Part shown: positions 1-5,744 of the stretch, in pieces
Layout: the number at the start of each line of letters is the position of its first letter
Numbering within the stretch: the stretch's first letter is position 1
Source: Myxococcaceae bacterium
GTDB lineage: Bacteria > Myxococcota > Myxococcia > Myxococcales > Myxococcaceae
Length of the DNA: 5,744 bases
Direction: 5' to 3'
Assembly: GCA_018262385.1 (NCBI GenBank)
Contig: JAGSPQ010001017.1
Span: 1 to 5,744, forward strand
Notes under the pieces: model-generated
What the model saw: the letters and a program-made list of their open reading frames with translations, nothing else
Told to the model about the DNA's origin: nothing
The model's database searches: none
Made by a program: the position numbers and the translations under genes

Positions 1-1
1 G

Positions 2-1153
2 CCGCCGCAGCCGCGCCTCGTCCGGCAGGCTCGCGTAGGCGCCGAACGCCTCTTTGAGCAGCTCGCGGTTTCCCTGGGTCGCCTGGTGGGCGAGATCGAG
101 CGCCGACTCCTGCGACTCGAGCGCCTCTTCCCAGTTGTTCTCGGGAAGGAAGCCGGCCTCGAGCAGCGAGGCGAACAGCTGGCAGGCCGCCAGCCGCTGG
201 CGCAGCTCTCCGATGTGCTCGAGCGCCGAGGTCGGGCTCTTCAGCTCGAGCAGCGCGCCGGTCACCCGCGGGTCCACCTGGCCGGTGAGATCCTCGATTT
301 CGATCTCGGCCGCCATCGCCTCGTTGAGCGCATTGACCGCCGCTTCCGAAGGCGTCGGCTCGACGCCGACCTCGCGCAGGTACATCACCGCCGCCGCGGT
401 GTCCTTCGCGCCGTGGGCGATCACGTCCTTCGCCTTCTCGACCGCCTGGTTGTCGGCGACCGGGCGCCGGTTCTCCAGCCGCGTCTTCACTGCCTCGCGG
501 TAGAGCGCTTCGAGGCTGGTGCCGGGCGTCAGCCGGCCGGGCAGGGGAGGACGCAGCCCGGGGACGTCGAGCACCCAGACCGGCGGGTTGCCGACGTGCT
601 TGAGGCCGCGGAACAGCAGCGTGCCGGCCGGATCATGCGGGCGGAACGGGGGCAGATCGCCTTCCTGCACCACGCCCTGGGACGCGAGCTGGGCGGTGCG
701 CTGCTCGCGGGTGAAGCTGGTGATCCCCACCGCGGGAGGAGGGGGCGGAGGCGGCGCTTCCTGCCCGTCGAGGCCAACCACCCGATCCATGTCGACGTCT
801 TCCAGCTCGAGCTCCTCGAGGCCCTTGCAGCCCGAGAAGTCGCAGCGCAGCAGCTTCAGCTTCTCGAAGGTCGCGCCTTCGAGGTTGGCGCCGCGGAAGT
901 CGCAGTCCTGCAGGCGGCCGCCGTGGAAGTAGGCGTTCGACAGGTCCGCCTCACGGAACGAGACCTTCGACAGATCGCATTTCTCCCACTCGGAGCCGAT
1001 CAGCAGCAGGCCAGAGAGGTCGGCGTTCGCAGAGAACAGCTGTGCGAAAGTGGCGCCGGTGTGGTCGAGCGCCACGCGGCCGTCTTTTCGCATGTTGTTC
1101 CACTCCTTGGAGCCGTTCTTCAGGAGCTGGTCGATGCTGAGAGCCTTGGGCAT
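2..1153 (-). CDS. Pentapeptide-repeat protein with proline linker and uncharacterised C-terminal region (3' end outside window)
   Basis: The minus strand is open from an ATG at 1153-1151 to the left edge, giving 384 residues with no stop, so the C-terminus is missing. The protein begins MPKALSIDQLLKNGSKEWNN. Residues about 30-125 contain degenerate pentapeptide repeats of the A(D/N)LXX type, for example ANADLSG, READLSNAYF, DCDFRGANLEGATF and RCDFSGC, which in this family fold into a right-handed quadrilateral beta-helix. A run of seven prolines at 134-140 links to a C-terminal part of at least 240 residues. That part looks mainly alpha-helical and acidic from about residue 215, and I recognise no catalytic motif in it. 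The start is supported by AAAAGG eight bases upstream. There is no signal peptide or membrane segment, so a cytoplasmic location is likely. It is divergent from the pseudouridine synthase gene. Molecular function is unknown; pentapeptide proteins often act through protein binding. The reading frame is solid, the function is not. Confidence 0.85.
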   Translation of the reverse strand, partial: MPKALSIDQLLKNGSKEWNNMRKDGRVALDHTGATFAQLFSANADLSGLLLIGSEWEKCDLSKVSFREADLSNAYFHGGRLQDCDFRGANLEGATFEKLKLLRCDFSGCKGLEELELEDVDMDRVVGLDGQEAPPPPPPPAVGITSFTREQRTAQLASQGVVQEGDLPPFRPHDPAGTLLFRGLKHVGNPPVWVLDVPGLRPPLPGRLTPGTSLEALYREAVKTRLENRRPVADNQAVEKAKDVIAHGAKDTAAAVMYLREVGVEPTPSEAAVNALNEAMAAEIEIEDLTGQVDPRVTGALLELKSPTSALEHIGELRQRLAACQLFASLLEAGFLPENNWEEALESQESALDLAHQATQGNRELLKEAFGAYASLPDEARLRR

Positions 1154-1274
1154 GGGAGGCGCCTTTTATCTGCGCAAACCCACAAACCGCCACACAAACC
1201 ATTGGGGACCCGTGTCATTCGCCCCACGGCGGGTGTGTCTCGCGAGAGTCGAGCGCGTGTGCTTAAAGCCGCAC
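1154..1274. other. Divergent intergenic region with CAAACC repeats and a palindrome
   Basis: This is the only sizeable non-coding stretch and must hold the promoters of both divergent genes unless they lie inside coding sequence. Three copies of CAAACC occur on the plus strand at 1175-1180, 1183-1188 and 1195-1200. A perfect ten-base palindrome TCTCGCGAGA lies at 1238-1247, about 28 bases before the GTG start of the pseudouridine synthase. I find no convincing -35/-10 pair in either direction. The repeats and palindrome could bind a regulator, but this is inference only. Confidence 0.35.
1162..1167 (-). promoter_or_regulatory. Ribosome binding site of the pentapeptide-repeat gene
   Basis: Read on the minus strand, the sequence is AAAAGG, ending eight bases before the ATG at 1153. 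It is the best Shine-Dalgarno match near this start and supports choosing that ATG over the in-frame ATG at codon 21. Confidence 0.5.
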
Positions 1275-2201
1275 GTGCTCGAGTTTCGCGTCACTGAGGA
1301 CCACGCCGGCGTGCGCCTCGACAAGTTCCTGCGGAAGAAGCTGGCCAACGTGCCGGTTTCGCACCTCTTCAAGATGATCCGGGTGAAGAAGGTCAAGGTG
1401 AACGGAAAGCGCGCCCAGAAGCAGCTGACCGGCGCGACGGCCGAGCGGGCCCCGGCGCCGCCTCCTCCGGTGGATCTGAACGATCTCCACGTGCTGCTGG
1501 AGGACGACTGGATCCTGGTGCTCGACAAGCCGCCGGGGATGGCCGTCCACACCGGCAGCGGGATCACCGGCGGCACGGTGGTGGATCTGGTGCGCGCGTA
1601 CCTGGGCCCGAAGGCGGTGCGCAACGACTTCGCCGCCAGCCCGGCCCACCGGCTCGATCGCGAGACCTCGGGGGTGCTGGTGGTCGCCAAGCGCCGCCCG
1701 GCGATGGTCCACTTCACCGACGTCTTCACCCACCACAAGGCGAAGAAGCGCTACCTGGTGATGGTGAAGGGGCAGCTGGCGAAGACCGAAGGGCTGATCG
1801 ACCTGCCGCTGTCCGAGCACCAGCAGACCGCCGAGTCGCGCGAGCGCCGCGGGGTCAACCTCCAGGAGGCGCGCACCCGCTGGAAGGTGATCGCCCAGAC
1901 CTCGGAAGTGGCGTTCGTCTCGGCCACGATCGAGACCGGCCGCACCCACCAGATCCGCCGCCACTTCCTCGCCATCGGCCACCCGGTGGCCGGAGATCGC
2001 AAGCACGGGGACTTCGCGTTCAACCGCGAGGCGAAGGCGAAGTGGGGATTGACGCGGATGTTCCTCCACTCCGAGCGTCTGGAATTTCCCCACCCGCAGG
2101 ACGAAAAGCGCACGGTGGTGGAGTCGCCTTTGCCGCAGGAACTGGTAGACGTGCTCACTGCTGCTGGACTGAGAAATGCGAGCCCCAATCCCCACGCCTG
2201 A
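1275..2201 (+). CDS. RluA-family (RluC-like) 23S rRNA pseudouridine synthase
   Basis: This 308-residue enzyme is predicted to isomerise specific uridines to pseudouridine in large-subunit rRNA, in the cytoplasm. Residues about 13-50 form an S4 RNA-binding domain (RLDKFLRKKL, then VKKVKVNGKRA). A short proline-rich linker (APAPPPPV) leads to the catalytic domain, which contains LDKPPGMAVHTGSG at 83-96, the family motif HRLDRETSG at 125-133 with the predicted catalytic Asp128, ETGRTHQIRRH at 220-230 and GLTRMFLHSERLEFPHP near 258-274. The KPPGMAVHTGSG and RMFLH segments resemble RluC (positions 955/2504/2580 in E. coli) more than RluD, but the target sites cannot be read from sequence. The start is taken as GTG 1275, giving MLEFRVTEDHAG, because the S4 homology begins there; AAAG six bases upstream is a weak ribosome site. 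GTG 1257 is possible. The frame stays open upstream to ATG 1050, but that extension is antisense to the neighbouring gene and looks unlike protein. The 3' end overlaps the next gene by 26 bases. Confidence 0.92.
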   Translation: MLEFRVTEDHAGVRLDKFLRKKLANVPVSHLFKMIRVKKVKVNGKRAQKQLTGATAERAPAPPPPVDLNDLHVLLEDDWILVLDKPPGMAVHTGSGITGGTVVDLVRAYLGPKAVRNDFAASPAHRLDRETSGVLVVAKRRPAMVHFTDVFTHHKAKKRYLVMVKGQLAKTEGLIDLPLSEHQQTAESRERRGVNLQEARTRWKVIAQTSEVAFVSATIETGRTHQIRRHFLAIGHPVAGDRKHGDFAFNREAKAKWGLTRMFLHSERLEFPHPQDEKRTVVESPLPQELVDVLTAAGLRNASPNPHA

Positions 2202-3813
2202 GCCCGAAGCCGGAGGCAGTCCGCCACCGCCCGAAGGCCCGACGCGGCTGGTGCTGGTCGACGTTCCCAAGCCGCGCTGGTGGAAGCGGCTGCTGAAGCT
2301 GGGCGGCTTCCTCTTCCTCACCGGCGCGACCGCGGCGGTCTTCGGCTACGGGGTGCTGTACTGGCTCTACGCCGACACGCTGCCCGACATCCCCCGGGTC
2401 GACGAGTACCGGCCGCCGATCCTCACCGAGGTGGTGACCCAGGACGCGCTGCTGGCGGGCGAGTTCTACAACGAGCGGCGCAAGGTGGTGCCCTACGAGC
2501 GGGTCCCCAAGCGGCTGGTGCAGGCGTTCATCGCCAGCGAGGACTCGAGCTTCTTCGATCACCTGGGGGTCGACGTCCTCGGCACCTCGCGCGCGACCTA
2601 CCGGACGCTGATGAAGAAGCTGACCGGCCGCGGCAGCGTCCAGGGCGGCTCGACCCTCACCCAGCAGACGGCGAAGGCGGTGCTGATCTCGGCCGAGGGC
2701 TACAAGGCCGCGACCCAGCGCAAGGGGTGGGCCGGGATCCGGCGGAAGATCCGCGAGGCGCTGCTGGCCCAGCGGCTCGAGAGCGCGCTGACCAAGGAAG
2801 AGATCCTCTACCTCTACCTGAACAACGTGTACCTCGGGCACCACAGCTACGGGGTGCAGTCGGCGGCCGAGAACTACTACCGCAAGGACGTGAAGGATCT
2901 GACCCTGGGCGAGATGGCGTTGATCGCCGGGCTGCCGCAGGCGCCCTCGGCCTACTCCCCGTTCATGCGCCCCGAGGCGGCGATCAACCGGCGCAAGTAC
3001 GTGCTGCGGCGGATGCTCGACGAGGGGATGATCACCAAAGCCGAGCACGACCAGGCGGCCGCCGAGAAGGTGAGCGTGTTCTCGGTCGAGGACGTCTTCC
3101 ACGGGTTCGCGCCGTACTTCACCGAGGAAGTGCGCCGGAACGTGGTCGAGCGCTACGGGAACAAGACGCTGCTCGACGAAGGCCTGAAGGTCTTCACCAC
3201 GATGGACTCCGAGAAGCAGCGCGCCGCGCAGGAAGCGGTGCTGGCCAACCTGCTGATCGTCGACAAACGGCAGGGCTTCCGCGGCCCGGTGCAGCAGCTG
3301 GCGACCCCCGAGGCGCGCACCGCGTTCATCGCCCGGAGCAAGAAGGTGATGGGCGAAGAGACGCTGGCGATGGGCCGCTTCTACGTCGGGCTGGTGACCG
3401 CGATCGCGAAGGACGATCTGACCGCGGACGTGAACGTCGGAGGGCAGCTGGCCAGGCTGCCGCTGCTGGGGATGCGCTGGGCGCGCAAGCGGTGCCGGAG
3501 GAGGGCGTGCTGGTGCGGCTCGAGCAGGAGCCCGAGCTGCAGGCGGCGGTGGTCAGCATCGATCCCCACCGGCAGTACCTGGTGGCGATGGTGGGCGGCT
3601 ACGACTTCGACGCCAACGAGTACAACCGCGCCTTCCAGGCCTGCCGGCAGCCCGGCTCGTGCTTCAAGCCGATCGTCTACTCGGCGGCGATCGAGAAGAT
3701 GGAGTGGTCGGAAGGCACGATCATCGTCGACAGCCCGATCGTCGAGCACGATCCGGAGCACCTCAACACCTGGAAGCCGCAGAACTACTCGGAGGAGTTC
3801 GTCGGGGAAGTGA
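2176..3813 (+). CDS. PBP1A-type protein, 5' part: membrane anchor and GT51 glycosyltransferase domain
   Basis: This open frame gives 545 residues, of which the first 438 are genuine penicillin-binding protein sequence. The remaining ~107 are Arg/Ser-rich out-of-frame translation of the transpeptidase region. Residues 1-38 are cytoplasmic and rich in proline; 39-65 form one transmembrane helix. The glycosyltransferase domain shows EDSSFFDH at 122-129 (Glu122 is the likely catalytic base), GGSTLTQQ at 157-164, the REALLAQRLE region near 193-202 and KEEILYLYLNNVYLG at 207-221. GEMALIAGLPQAPSAYSPF at 245-263 follows. Residues about 400-438 begin the middle domain (VNVGGQLARLPLLGMRWARK). No strong ribosome site precedes ATG 2176; the start lies inside the end of the pseudouridine synthase gene, so translational coupling is likely. 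As read, the product could keep glycosyltransferase activity but would lack transpeptidase. Confidence 0.85.
   Translation: MRAPIPTPEPEAGGSPPPPEGPTRLVLVDVPKPRWWKRLLKLGGFLFLTGATAAVFGYGVLYWLYADTLPDIPRVDEYRPPILTEVVTQDALLAGEFYNERRKVVPYERVPKRLVQAFIASEDSSFFDHLGVDVLGTSRATYRTLMKKLTGRGSVQGGSTLTQQTAKAVLISAEGYKAATQRKGWAGIRRKIREALLAQRLESALTKEEILYLYLNNVYLGHHSYGVQSAAENYYRKDVKDLTLGEMALIAGLPQAPSAYSPFMRPEAAINRRKYVLRRMLDEGMITKAEHDQAAAEKVSVFSVEDVFHGFAPYFTEEVRRNVVERYGNKTLLDEGLKVFTTMDSEKQRAAQEAVLANLLIVDKRQGFRGPVQQLATPEARTAFIARSKKVMGEETLAMGRFYVGLVTAIAKDDLTADVNVGGQLARLPLLGMRWARKRCRRRACWCGSSRSPSCRRRWSASIPTGSTWWRWWAATTSTPTSTTAPSRPAGSPARASSRSSTRRRSRRWSGRKARSSSTARSSSTIRSTSTPGSRRTTRRSSSGK
3487..3497 (+). other. Frame-change junction in the PBP1A gene
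   Basis: The upstream frame ends its homology at the AAG codon 3487-3489 (GMRWARK). The downstream frame resumes at GTG CCG GAG GAG from 3492. The net change is one base back, equal to loss of 3n+1 bases. The join lies in the stretch AAGCGGTGCCGG. The missing piece corresponds to the middle-domain segment that in E. coli PBP1A reads around KPKRASDVLKVGDQIYVR. Confidence 0.7.
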
Positions 3814-4670
3814 CGGTGCGCACCGCGCTGGTCAACTCGATGAACATCCCGGCGGTGAAGACCTTCATCGCCGTCTCGCGCAGCCTCGGGAACAAGAACG
3901 AGCTGGTCGGGATCCAGAAGCTGGGCGAGTACGCGAAGTCGCTGGGCTTCTCGACGCCGCTCCACCCCGACTACTCCACCGCGCTGGGCAGCTCGTGCGT
4001 CTATCCGTTCGAGCTGGCACAGGTGTACGCGACCTTCAGCCGGCTGGGGAACAAGAAGCCGACCTACTTCCTGCGCAAGGTCGAGGATCGCTTCGGGCGG
4101 ATGGTCGAGGATCACACCGCCTTCGACGACGCCTGGGCCTCGCTGCAGGATCGCGTCGCCGCCGGGTACGCACGGCTGTACGAGCCGGGCGAGCAGGTGA
4201 TCAGCCGCGAGACCGGCTGGATCATCACCGACCTGATGCGGGGAGTGGTGCGCGAGGGCACCGGCGCGCCGGCCAATCGCCTCGGAAAGCCGGCGGCCGG
4301 AAAGACGGGCACCACCAACGACTCGTACGACGCGTGGTTCACCGGCTTCACCCGCGATCTCGTCACCACCTCGTGGGTCGGCTACGACATGAACCCCCAC
4401 CCGCTGGGCAAGTACGAGACGGGAGGCCGCGCCGCGCTGCCGGCGTGGGTCGCGTACATGAAGGCCGCGCTCGACGGGCGCAGCCAGCCCGAGTTCTCGC
4501 CGCCGGGCGGGCTGGATCTGGTGAAGCTGCGCATCGACAACAAGACCGGGAAGGTCGCCAGCTCCACCAGGGGCTCGAGCGAGATGTGGTTCAAGAAAGG
4601 CACCGAGCCGAAGGACGCCGCGCTCGCACCGGGGCAGGCGGATCCGGCCAACTTCGAAATGATGCGGTAG
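3513..4670 (+). CDS. PBP1A-type protein, 3' part: transpeptidase domain (frame-shifted from the 5' part)
   Basis: This is the penicillin-binding transpeptidase domain, which forms peptide cross-links and is the beta-lactam target. In this frame the sense sequence begins at about 3492 (VPEEGVLVRLEQ) and ends at TAG 4668-4670. The nucleophile motif SxxK is Ser-Cys-Phe-Lys at 3657-3668, within RQPGSCFKPIVY. SxN is Ser-Met-Asn at 3837-3845. KTGT is at 4302-4313, followed by TNDSYDAWFTGFT. SSCVYPFELAQVYATF and the terminal WFKKGTEPKDA are also typical of PBP1A. If translated on its own, GTG 3513 is the best start: GGAGGAGGG at 3497-3505 lies seven bases upstream, giving 385 residues. Such a product would have no signal peptide or anchor and would stay in the cytoplasm, where it could not work. 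I therefore treat it as the 3' part of one gene; the independent start is only a possibility. Confidence 0.8.
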   Translation: MRLEQEPELQAAVVSIDPHRQYLVAMVGGYDFDANEYNRAFQACRQPGSCFKPIVYSAAIEKMEWSEGTIIVDSPIVEHDPEHLNTWKPQNYSEEFVGEVTVRTALVNSMNIPAVKTFIAVSRSLGNKNELVGIQKLGEYAKSLGFSTPLHPDYSTALGSSCVYPFELAQVYATFSRLGNKKPTYFLRKVEDRFGRMVEDHTAFDDAWASLQDRVAAGYARLYEPGEQVISRETGWIITDLMRGVVREGTGAPANRLGKPAAGKTGTTNDSYDAWFTGFTRDLVTTSWVGYDMNPHPLGKYETGGRAALPAWVAYMKAALDGRSQPEFSPPGGLDLVKLRIDNKTGKVASSTRGSSEMWFKKGTEPKDAALAPGQADPANFEMMR

Positions 4671-4700
4671 ACGCGTCAGCGCCGACCCGCGCTGGGCGTC
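4670..4700 (+). other. Possible imperfect hairpin between the PBP1A and MATE genes
   Basis: GACGC at 4670-4674 can pair with GCGTC at 4696-4700. After a small internal loop, AGCGC at 4678-4682 can pair with GCGCT at 4689-4693, closing a six-base loop. No T-run follows, so it is not a typical intrinsic terminator. In DNA this rich in G and C it may be chance. Confidence 0.25.
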
Positions 4701-4712
4701 TCGTGCCGTCCG

Positions 4713-5744
4713 ATGTCTGATCTTCTTTCCCCGCTGGCCCCGCTGAGGGTGGACTCGCCGCTGCGCGACGAGCTGAAGGCGCTGTTCCGCCTCGCCACTC
4801 CGCTGGGGCTCGCGCAGGCCGGGCAGGCGCTGATGGGGCTGGTGGACACCGCGGTGGTCGGGCGGCTGTCGGACGTGGCCCAGGGGGCGGTCGGGCTGGG
4901 CAACGGGCTGTTCTTTGCGTTCGCGACGGTCGGGATCGGCGTGATGTTGGCCTTCGACCCGCTGATCTCGCAGGCGGTCGGCGCCGGTCACCTGGCGCGG
5001 GCCCGCACCCTCTACTGGCAGTCCTGCTGGATGGCGGTGATCGCGGGGGTGGTGCTCGCCGGCCCGTTGTGGCTCTCGCCCCTGCTGCTCGAGCCGTTCG
5101 GAGTGGATCCGGCGGTGGCCCAGGGCGCCGCCGAGTACGTCGCCTGGCGGGTGCCGCAGTTGATGGGCTTCCTGCTCTTCATGGGGGCGCGCAGCTACCT
5201 GCAGAGCAACGGCCGCGCGACGGCGATCGTGGTCTCGATGCTGCTGGCCAACCTCGCCAACCTGGGGCTCGACATCCTGCTGGTGTTCGGCGCGGGGCCG
5301 ATCCCTCCGCTGGGCATCGCGGGGGCGTCGATCGCGACCACCGTCTGCAGCTGGCTGCAGTTGGGGGTGTTGGCGTTGGTGCTGGGCCGCGCCCCCGAGG
5401 GCAGCTCGCGCAAGCTGGATCTGGCGGTGATCAAGCAGGCGCTGGCGCTGGGGATCCCGATCGGACTGCAGATGCTCGCCGAGGTGGGAGTCTTCGTGCT
5501 GGCGGGGATCTTCGCCGGACGGCTGGGCCGCACCTCGGTGGCAGCGCATCAGATCGCGATCACCTGGGCGAGCTTCAGCTTCTGCTTCTCGGTCGGCATC
5601 GGCAGCGCGGCGGCGACCCGGGTGGGGTGGGCGATCGGCGCGGGTGAAGCCGCCGCCGCCCGCCGCAGCGGGCTGGTGGCGATCGCCGCGGGCACGGCCT
5701 GGATGACCGCCTCGGCGCTGGTGTTCCTGCTGGTCCCCCGGCTG
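4713..5744 (+). CDS. MATE-family multidrug/cation antiporter (NorM-like), 3' end outside window
   Basis: The first 344 residues are present; MATE transporters usually have about 440-470 residues and 12 membrane helices, so about 100 or more are missing. The family exports cationic drugs or metabolites across the inner membrane in exchange for Na+ or H+. Recognisable segments are PLGLAQAGQALMGLVDTAVV at 30-49 (the first-helix signature with conserved Asp45), FDPLISQAVGAG at 81-92, GARSYLQSNGRA at 158-169, NLGLDILLVFG at 183-193, PLGIAGASIATT at 199-210, and, opening the second half, LALGIPIGLQMLAEVGVFVL at 244-263, AAHQIA at 277-282 and GSAAATRVGWAIGAGE at 297-312. Glu257 in the seventh helix matches the position of the functional acidic residue in NorM-type proteins, by recall rather than alignment. 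ATG 4713 is the only reasonable start; no upstream in-frame start lies nearby and no clear ribosome site is visible. It begins 42 bases after the PBP1A stop and is probably co-transcribed. Substrate cannot be deduced. Confidence 0.92.
   Translation, partial: MSDLLSPLAPLRVDSPLRDELKALFRLATPLGLAQAGQALMGLVDTAVVGRLSDVAQGAVGLGNGLFFAFATVGIGVMLAFDPLISQAVGAGHLARARTLYWQSCWMAVIAGVVLAGPLWLSPLLLEPFGVDPAVAQGAAEYVAWRVPQLMGFLLFMGARSYLQSNGRATAIVVSMLLANLANLGLDILLVFGAGPIPPLGIAGASIATTVCSWLQLGVLALVLGRAPEGSSRKLDLAVIKQALALGIPIGLQMLAEVGVFVLAGIFAGRLGRTSVAAHQIAITWASFSFCFSVGIGSAAATRVGWAIGAGEAAAARRSGLVAIAAGTAWMTASALVFLLVPRL

Larger units (their letters stand above)
2176..4670 (+). pseudogene. Class A penicillin-binding protein (PBP1A type) with an internal frame change; whole locus
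   Basis: The family is a bifunctional inner-membrane enzyme that polymerises lipid II into glycan strands and cross-links the peptides. The locus encodes all expected parts in order: a cytoplasmic proline-rich tail, a membrane anchor (residues about 39-65), a GT51 glycosyltransferase, an incomplete OB-like middle domain, and a transpeptidase with SxxK, SxN and KTGT motifs. Reading begins in the frame of ATG 2176 and is convincing to GMRWARK (ending 3489). From about 3492 the frame one base back is convincing (VPEEGVLVRLEQEPE) through to TAG 4668-4670. Joined, the product would be about 830 residues, normal for the family. Compared with E. coli PBP1A from memory, about 25-30 residues between the WAR motif and the IPEV-like segment are missing, so the lesion is probably a deletion of 3n+1 bases rather than one base. 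It may be an assembly or sequencing fault in an intact gene, or a true inactivating mutation. No slippery heptamer supporting programmed frameshifting is visible. Confidence 0.85.

Noticed and set aside
1165..1200. Promoter-like elements on the minus strand (GATAAA as a -10; a GG...GC sigma-54-like pair)
   Set aside because: GATAAA lies too close to the ATG and has no correctly spaced -35. The best GG to GC spacing is 11 bases instead of the 10 required for sigma-54.
1050..1274. N-terminal extension of the pseudouridine synthase from ATG 1050
   Set aside because: It would overlap the divergent gene by about 100 bases and adds 75 residues without similarity to the S4 domain, which begins right after GTG 1275.
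86..1297. A 403-codon open frame on the plus strand
   Set aside because: It is antisense to the pentapeptide-repeat gene, has a biased Arg/Leu/Ala/Gly composition and no motif. The minus-strand frame shows clear pentapeptide repeats and a ribosome site.
1263..2321. A 352-codon minus-strand open frame opposite the pseudouridine synthase, and a similar one at 2155-3102 opposite the glycosyltransferase domain
   Set aside because: Both are shadows of genes with unmistakable family motifs on the plus strand; their composition (His, Arg, Leu, Gln) is that of reverse-frame translation.
3487..3512. Programmed -1 ribosomal frameshift in the PBP1A gene
   Set aside because: The SD-like GGAGGAGGG could act as a stimulator, but there is no slippery heptamer: slipping at CGG or AGG codons would not re-pair. 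The missing middle-domain residues also indicate a deletion rather than recoding.
4670..4712. Intrinsic terminator after the PBP1A gene
   Set aside because: The possible hairpin is imperfect and has no T-run, and the next gene starts only 42 bases on in the same direction.
3381..5549. A 722-codon open frame on the minus strand
   Set aside because: It lies antisense to the transpeptidase and MATE coding regions, is rich in Arg, His, Gln and Leu with no recognisable domain, and is typical of shadow frames in very GC-rich DNA.

Overview
The window is very GC-rich and its codon third positions are almost all G or C. It resembles a myxobacterial (Myxococcota/Deltaproteobacteria) chromosome. This placement rests on base composition, the style of the class A penicillin-binding protein and the N-terminal sequence of the pentapeptide-repeat protein. 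It is an inference from memory, not a database result. No RNA gene, insertion sequence, CRISPR array, attachment site or replication origin was seen.

Layout: (1) Positions 1153 down to 2, minus strand: a pentapeptide-repeat protein whose 3' end lies beyond the left edge. (2) Positions 1154-1274: a divergent intergenic region of about 120 bases, with three CAAACC copies and a perfect palindrome TCTCGCGAGA but no convincing promoter. (3) Positions 1275-2201, plus strand: an RluA-family, RluC-like 23S rRNA pseudouridine synthase starting at GTG. (4) Positions 2176-4670, plus strand: a class A (bifunctional) penicillin-binding protein of the PBP1A type, broken by a reading-frame change near 3487-3497. 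(5) Positions 4713-5744, plus strand: the first 344 residues of a MATE-family multidrug/Na+ antiporter cut by the right edge.

The three plus-strand genes are closely packed (a 26-base overlap, then a 42-base gap) and are probably co-transcribed. They are ordinary housekeeping or transport functions: ribosomal RNA modification, peptidoglycan synthesis and efflux. No shared pathway is evident beyond an operon-like arrangement.

The most noteworthy feature is the penicillin-binding gene. The glycosyltransferase half and the transpeptidase half each keep all their motifs but lie in different frames. The junction also lacks roughly 25-30 residues that the E. coli PBP1A has in the middle (OB-like) domain. 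This suggests a small deletion of 3n+1 bases, either real or an assembly artefact. A strong Shine-Dalgarno-like sequence followed by GTG lies just after the junction, so the second half could in principle be translated separately. I see no evidence of a previously undescribed system here.
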